NCBI GenBank assembly: GCA_049999805.1
Contig: JBNGIO010006283.1
Location: 234,742-298,741 of the forward strand
Source of the DNA: Folioceros fuciformis
Taxonomy: Eukaryota > Anthocerotophyta > Anthocerotopsida > Anthocerotales
Length of the DNA: 64,000 bases
Direction: 5' to 3'
Under the pieces are notes generated by a model that worked only from the letters and a program-made list of their open reading frames with translations, searched no databases and was not told where the DNA came from. The position numbers and the translations under genes were made by a program. Shown piece after piece: positions 60,905-64,000 of the stretch (positions within the stretch are counted from its first letter, which is position 1; every line of letters begins with the position of its first letter).

Positions 60905-61962
60905 CACGACCACTATACGTAAATCTCATTACTTGTCGATCGACTCCTCTCATCCTCTTCTTCTTTCTTGGCTTTTGCTACCTGACACGCTGACAAGCTG
61001 ACAAGCCGTAGCCCCAGCTCGCAATGGCCGCCCATTAAACATGTAAGTAACAATCCTGAAGAAGCAAGTCTCCGCCGAGGTCTTGGTTCATCCATCGGGC
61101 GGTACTGCAAAAGTAGCAGTTCCCATCTATGATTATTACATCTCTAGTAGGCCACTATGTATCATGGGATAGCCCAATTCATCTCACACCGTTGCGTGAG
61201 AACAGACAAAGAAAATTGTTCCGGGTCCAGGCGAGTGGAAGGGAAAGGTGTAACACCAGCGTGCACATCACCACAATCGATAACAGACACGGAGGAGAAG
61301 GGAGCGTCGGCATCTAGCCAGGCTGGCCGGCTGAGATATCCATGGCCAAATTGTCCAGAGTGTGGGATGTATCTTGCTGAATCTTGCGTGCATCTGAGGT
61401 GGCCGTACCCGTTGAATGAACACTGTCTGTGTTGGGAGTCTCCGCCCGGTACAGAGAGGTGGCTGAAGGTGGAGTTAAATGGCCCAGTTAACCGAGGAGC
61501 GTGTTGCTGTTTTTTGCCTAGGATCCGTCTCCTGGAGACTGCAGATGCCCCCTATTTAAGGAGAAGGTAGTAGCTAGTTCAGAGGTGTGCCGCGGACGTC
61601 GCAATTGTGGGCCTGGGCACCTGCAGAGGCAGCAACGATGTCTTGTCACTTGCAAGGCGTTGCAGCCTGATAGGTGTGTTGCGTCGACTGTGTGACTTGG
61701 ACGCCGCGAGCAGGAGCGATATCAATCAGGCAGTTGAATTCGCGATTCGCGACGGAGTCGACGTCAGACTGTGCGCTCCGGCTGTGATTGCAGTAAGCAG
61801 CAGCAGGATCTTTCGGGTTGTTTGCTGCAACAGCCTGAGACTGAGACTGAGCCTGAGCCAAAGGTGGTTGGGGATCCGAAGAGGAAGACAAACTTCCCAC
61901 ACGCGTAGTAAGCAAAGCCAAGGGAAATCCGGGCCGAGTAGCATATCCAGACCAAGAAAGCA
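60905..61962. other. Intergenic DNA between phytoene synthase and the ammonium transporter
   Basis: Small frames on the plus strand (61157-61570) have no recognisable family. The last 350 bases or so are the presumed promoter and 5' UTR of the transporter. No transposon motif is seen. Confidence 0.4.
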
Positions 61963-63441
61963 ATGGCGACGCAGGTGCCGCTGGCGTACATAAACGGGTC
62001 GGCCACTTCGTCCGTTCCCGACTGGCTGAACAAGGGCGACAACGCATGGCAGCTGACGGCGGGGACACTGGTAGGAATGCAATCGGTGCCGGGGCTGGTG
62101 ATCCTGTACGGCAGCATAGTGAAGAAGAAGTGGGCGGTGAACTCCGCCTTCATGGCGCTGTACGCGTACGCGGCAGTGCTGCTGTGCTGGGTGCTATATG
62201 GCTACAAGATGAGCTTCGGGGAGAAGCTGCTGCCCTTCTGGGGGAAGGCGGGCTTCTCGCTGGATTACAAATTCCTTGTGGCACAGTCCATCCTGCCCAG
62301 CACCGAGCACAGGTACAGTCACGGCGACGCCACCCATCCCAAGGGCAGCGTCGAGACGCCCGTCACCATGCCCTTCTACCCGGCTGCCACCATGGTGTAC
62401 TTCCAGTTCGTGTTCGCAGCCATCACCCTCATCCTCATCGCCGGCTCGCTCCTGGGCCGCATGTCCACCAAAGCCTGGATCCTCTTCGTGCCCCTGTGGC
62501 TCACCTTCTCCTACACCGTGGGTGCCTTCAGCCTGTGGGGCGGCGGCTTCCTCTACCACTGGGGTGTCATCGACTACTCCGGCGGCTACGTCATCCACCT
62601 CTCCTCCGGCGTGGCTGGCTTCACCGCCGCCTACTGGGTCGGCCCGCGCCTCACCCAGGACCGCGAGCGCTTCCCCCCCAACAACCTGCTGCTCATGCTG
62701 GCGGGCGCGGGCCTGCTCTGGCTGGGCTGGGCCGGCTTCAACGGCGGGGACCCCTACGCCGCCAACCGCGACGCCAGCATGGCTGTGCTCAACACCAACA
62801 TCTGTGCCGCCACCAGCCTGCTGGTGTGGTGCCTACTGGACGTGGTCTTCTTCGGGAAGCCGTCGGTGATCGGCGCCGTGCAGGGCATGATCACGGGGCT
62901 GGTCTGCATCACCCCCGGCGCCGGCGTCGTCCAAGCCTTCGCTGCCATCTTCATGGGCATCGCCAGCGGCAGCATCCCCTGGTTCACCATGATGGTGGTC
63001 CACAAGCGCTCCTCCTTGCTTCAGCACGTGGACGACACCATGGGCGTATTCCACACCCACGCCGTGGCAGGCACCCTGGGCGGCATCCTCACCGGCTTGT
63101 TCGCCGAGCCCAACCTCTCCTCCCTCTTCTGTGTCGTCACCAACACCAAGGGCGCTTTCTACGGCAGCCCCTTCCAGCTCGTGCTCCAGATCGGGGGCGC
63201 CGCCTTCATCATCGGCTGGAACGTGGTGGTCACCTCGCTCGTCCTGCTCCTCGTCCGTACCATCACGCCCCTGCGTATGGACCAGGACATGCTCATTATC
63301 GGGGACGACGCTGTGCACGGCGAGGAGGCGTACGCGCTATGGGGCGACGGCGAGCGCGAAGATTATTCTCGTCACGATCGCTCGCAGGAGCTCCTTCCTA
63401 CAGGCGACAATTTGAAGAGCCATCCCGATGAATCCACGTAA
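61963..63441 (+). CDS. AMT2/MEP-type ammonium transporter
   Basis: Eleven-helix plasma-membrane channel-like carrier for ammonium uptake. Intronless ORF of 492 codons starting [20 protein letters not shown]. Family marks: [60 protein letters not shown] followed by VIHLSSG with the first pore His, [26 protein letters not shown], and [21 protein letters not shown] with the second pore His. The cytosolic tail [28 protein letters not shown] is characteristic of the plant AMT2 (MEP) subfamily rather than AMT1. It is much more GC-rich than its neighbours. Plant MEP-type AMTs have been proposed to descend from an ancient prokaryotic transfer; the lack of introns is compatible with that. Confidence 0.95.
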   Translation: MATQVPLAYINGSATSSVPDWLNKGDNAWQLTAGTLVGMQSVPGLVILYGSIVKKKWAVNSAFMALYAYAAVLLCWVLYGYKMSFGEKLLPFWGKAGFSLDYKFLVAQSILPSTEHRYSHGDATHPKGSVETPVTMPFYPAATMVYFQFVFAAITLILIAGSLLGRMSTKAWILFVPLWLTFSYTVGAFSLWGGGFLYHWGVIDYSGGYVIHLSSGVAGFTAAYWVGPRLTQDRERFPPNNLLLMLAGAGLLWLGWAGFNGGDPYAANRDASMAVLNTNICAATSLLVWCLLDVVFFGKPSVIGAVQGMITGLVCITPGAGVVQAFAAIFMGIASGSIPWFTMMVVHKRSSLLQHVDDTMGVFHTHAVAGTLGGILTGLFAEPNLSSLFCVVTNTKGAFYGSPFQLVLQIGGAAFIIGWNVVVTSLVLLLVRTITPLRMDQDMLIIGDDAVHGEEAYALWGDGEREDYSRHDRSQELLPTGDNLKSHPDEST

Positions 63442-63688
63442 CAACTCCTCAGAAAAATCACCCCCTCGTCAAATATAGTTTACAAAATCCCTTTTTTCTC
63501 ACTACTGCCATCTCCTACCCTCCTGCTCCAATCTAGCTAGTCTAGTATTGCGATGTAATGAGCGGATCATTTACATACATAAATACACGAGTTTGATTTG
63601 TTTGCAACACTCATGTACCAAACATGAACTACCTATGACTATATGCCTACCTGTTCTGGCGCGGCTAGAGTTCCACTCGGCCAGCTAC
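63442..63688. other. Convergent intergenic DNA
   Basis: 3' flanks of the ammonium transporter (+) and of the alliinase-like gene (-). Nothing else seen. Confidence 0.4.
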
Positions 63689-63928
63689 CTACCAGGAACT
63701 TCGCAGACTGCCGCTGCTCCTCGTTGGAACCACCGGATCCGAATCCGCTATCTGTCTCAAACGCGTCACTAAGTTCTCAAACACCTGCTCCCGGCTTGTC
63801 AGACTCAGCCGCACAAAATTGGCATCCGCGCCGAAAATGCTCCCGCCCTCTCCTATTATGCCACCCTCTCGCAGCACTGCTGCACAATCCCGCTCCGACT
63901 CTCTCGTGCATTGGATCCAGGCGAATGC
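63689..63928 (-). CDS. Last exon of an alliinase/tryptophan aminotransferase-like (TAA1/TAR) gene, partial
   Basis: The exon begins after acceptor GCGCGCAG (minus strand) with AFAWIQCTRESERDC, then GGSIFGADANFVRLSLTSRE and FENLVTRLRQIA, ending at 63689. This order (AWxxC, then DC, then G.xFGA...VRLSL and a final helix) matches the C-terminus of the alliinase_C family of PLP-dependent enzymes. These include TAA1/TAR enzymes, which make indole-3-pyruvate for auxin synthesis, and alliinases. The catalytic Lys lies upstream, beyond the window, so I cannot tell TAR from alliinase. An intron fills 63929-64000. Confidence 0.75.
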   Translation of the reverse strand, partial: AFAWIQCTRESERDCAAVLREGGIIGEGGSIFGADANFVRLSLTSREQVFENLVTRLRQIADSDPVVPTRSSGSLRSSW

Positions 63929-64000
63929 TGCGCGCAATCGTACACACGTATGTAATTTGTGACATCGTTAGTCAGTCGTCCAACAAACTCAAACAAAAGT

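Noticed and set aside
62046-63431. 461-codon open frame overlapping the ammonium transporter in another plus-strand frame, and long minus-strand frames across the same region
   Set aside because: They are artefacts of strong GC bias at the third codon position; the transporter frame has clear family motifs and the others have none.

Overview
The window is nuclear DNA from a plant, most likely a seed-free land plant (bryophyte, lycophyte or fern grade); I cannot name the species. The evidence is plant-specific genes with short GT-AG introns of roughly 80-150 bases (TFIID subunit TAF2, NAP1 with a C-terminal CaaX-like box, a cell-number-regulator protein, bifunctional aspartokinase/homoserine dehydrogenase, phytoene synthase, an AMT2/MEP-type ammonium transporter), very large PLS-class PPR genes, plant telomere-like TTTAGGG motifs and decayed transposable-element pieces. 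Two runs of exactly 10 N are present. Each is flanked by the same sequence on both sides, so they are unmerged contig overlaps rather than true gaps.

Layout. 1-5198: 3' part of TAF2 (+). 5600-11500: two convergent paralogous F-box genes, a decayed copy of part of one of them, and interspersed repeats. 11811-14349: NAP1 histone chaperone (+). 14350-17523: repeat-rich intergenic DNA with a transposon-derived ORF. 17524-18865: PLAC8/CNR6-like protein (+). 19174-21999: SUV3 RNA helicase and LTO1 (-), only 14 bases apart. 22174-23439: EFFECTOR OF TRANSCRIPTION-like gene with an apparent frameshift (+). 24378-26691: TruA-type pseudouridine synthase (+). 26751-37081: two divergent PPR genes, one being an internally duplicated ORF of about 2,100 codons. 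37581-40262: HUS1 checkpoint clamp and an unrecognised small gene (both -). 40628-44675: tandem pair of mitochondrial ADP/ATP carriers (+). 44700-46547: minisatellites. 46548-51293: aspartokinase/homoserine dehydrogenase (-). 51770-52514: PPR pseudogene. 53076-55722: HMG-CoA synthase (+). 55834-56800: tandem repeats, a hairpin and the second N run. 59040-60904: phytoene synthase (+). 61963-63441: ammonium transporter (+). 63689-63928: last exon of an alliinase/tryptophan-aminotransferase-like gene (-), which continues beyond the window.

There is no operon or obvious pathway cluster; this is a gene-dense collection of housekeeping and organelle-related genes. Recurrent themes are organelle function (PPRs, SUV3, ADP/ATP carriers, plastid enzymes) and local duplication (F-box pair, carrier pair, a doubled PPR gene, a third PPR relic). 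The features most worth following up are the double PPR ORF with its recurring insert, the close LTO1-SUV3 spacing, and the PPR and F-box relics that show how these families expand. Gene ends and splice sites were read by eye from protein-family similarity and GT-AG signals; no alignment was run.
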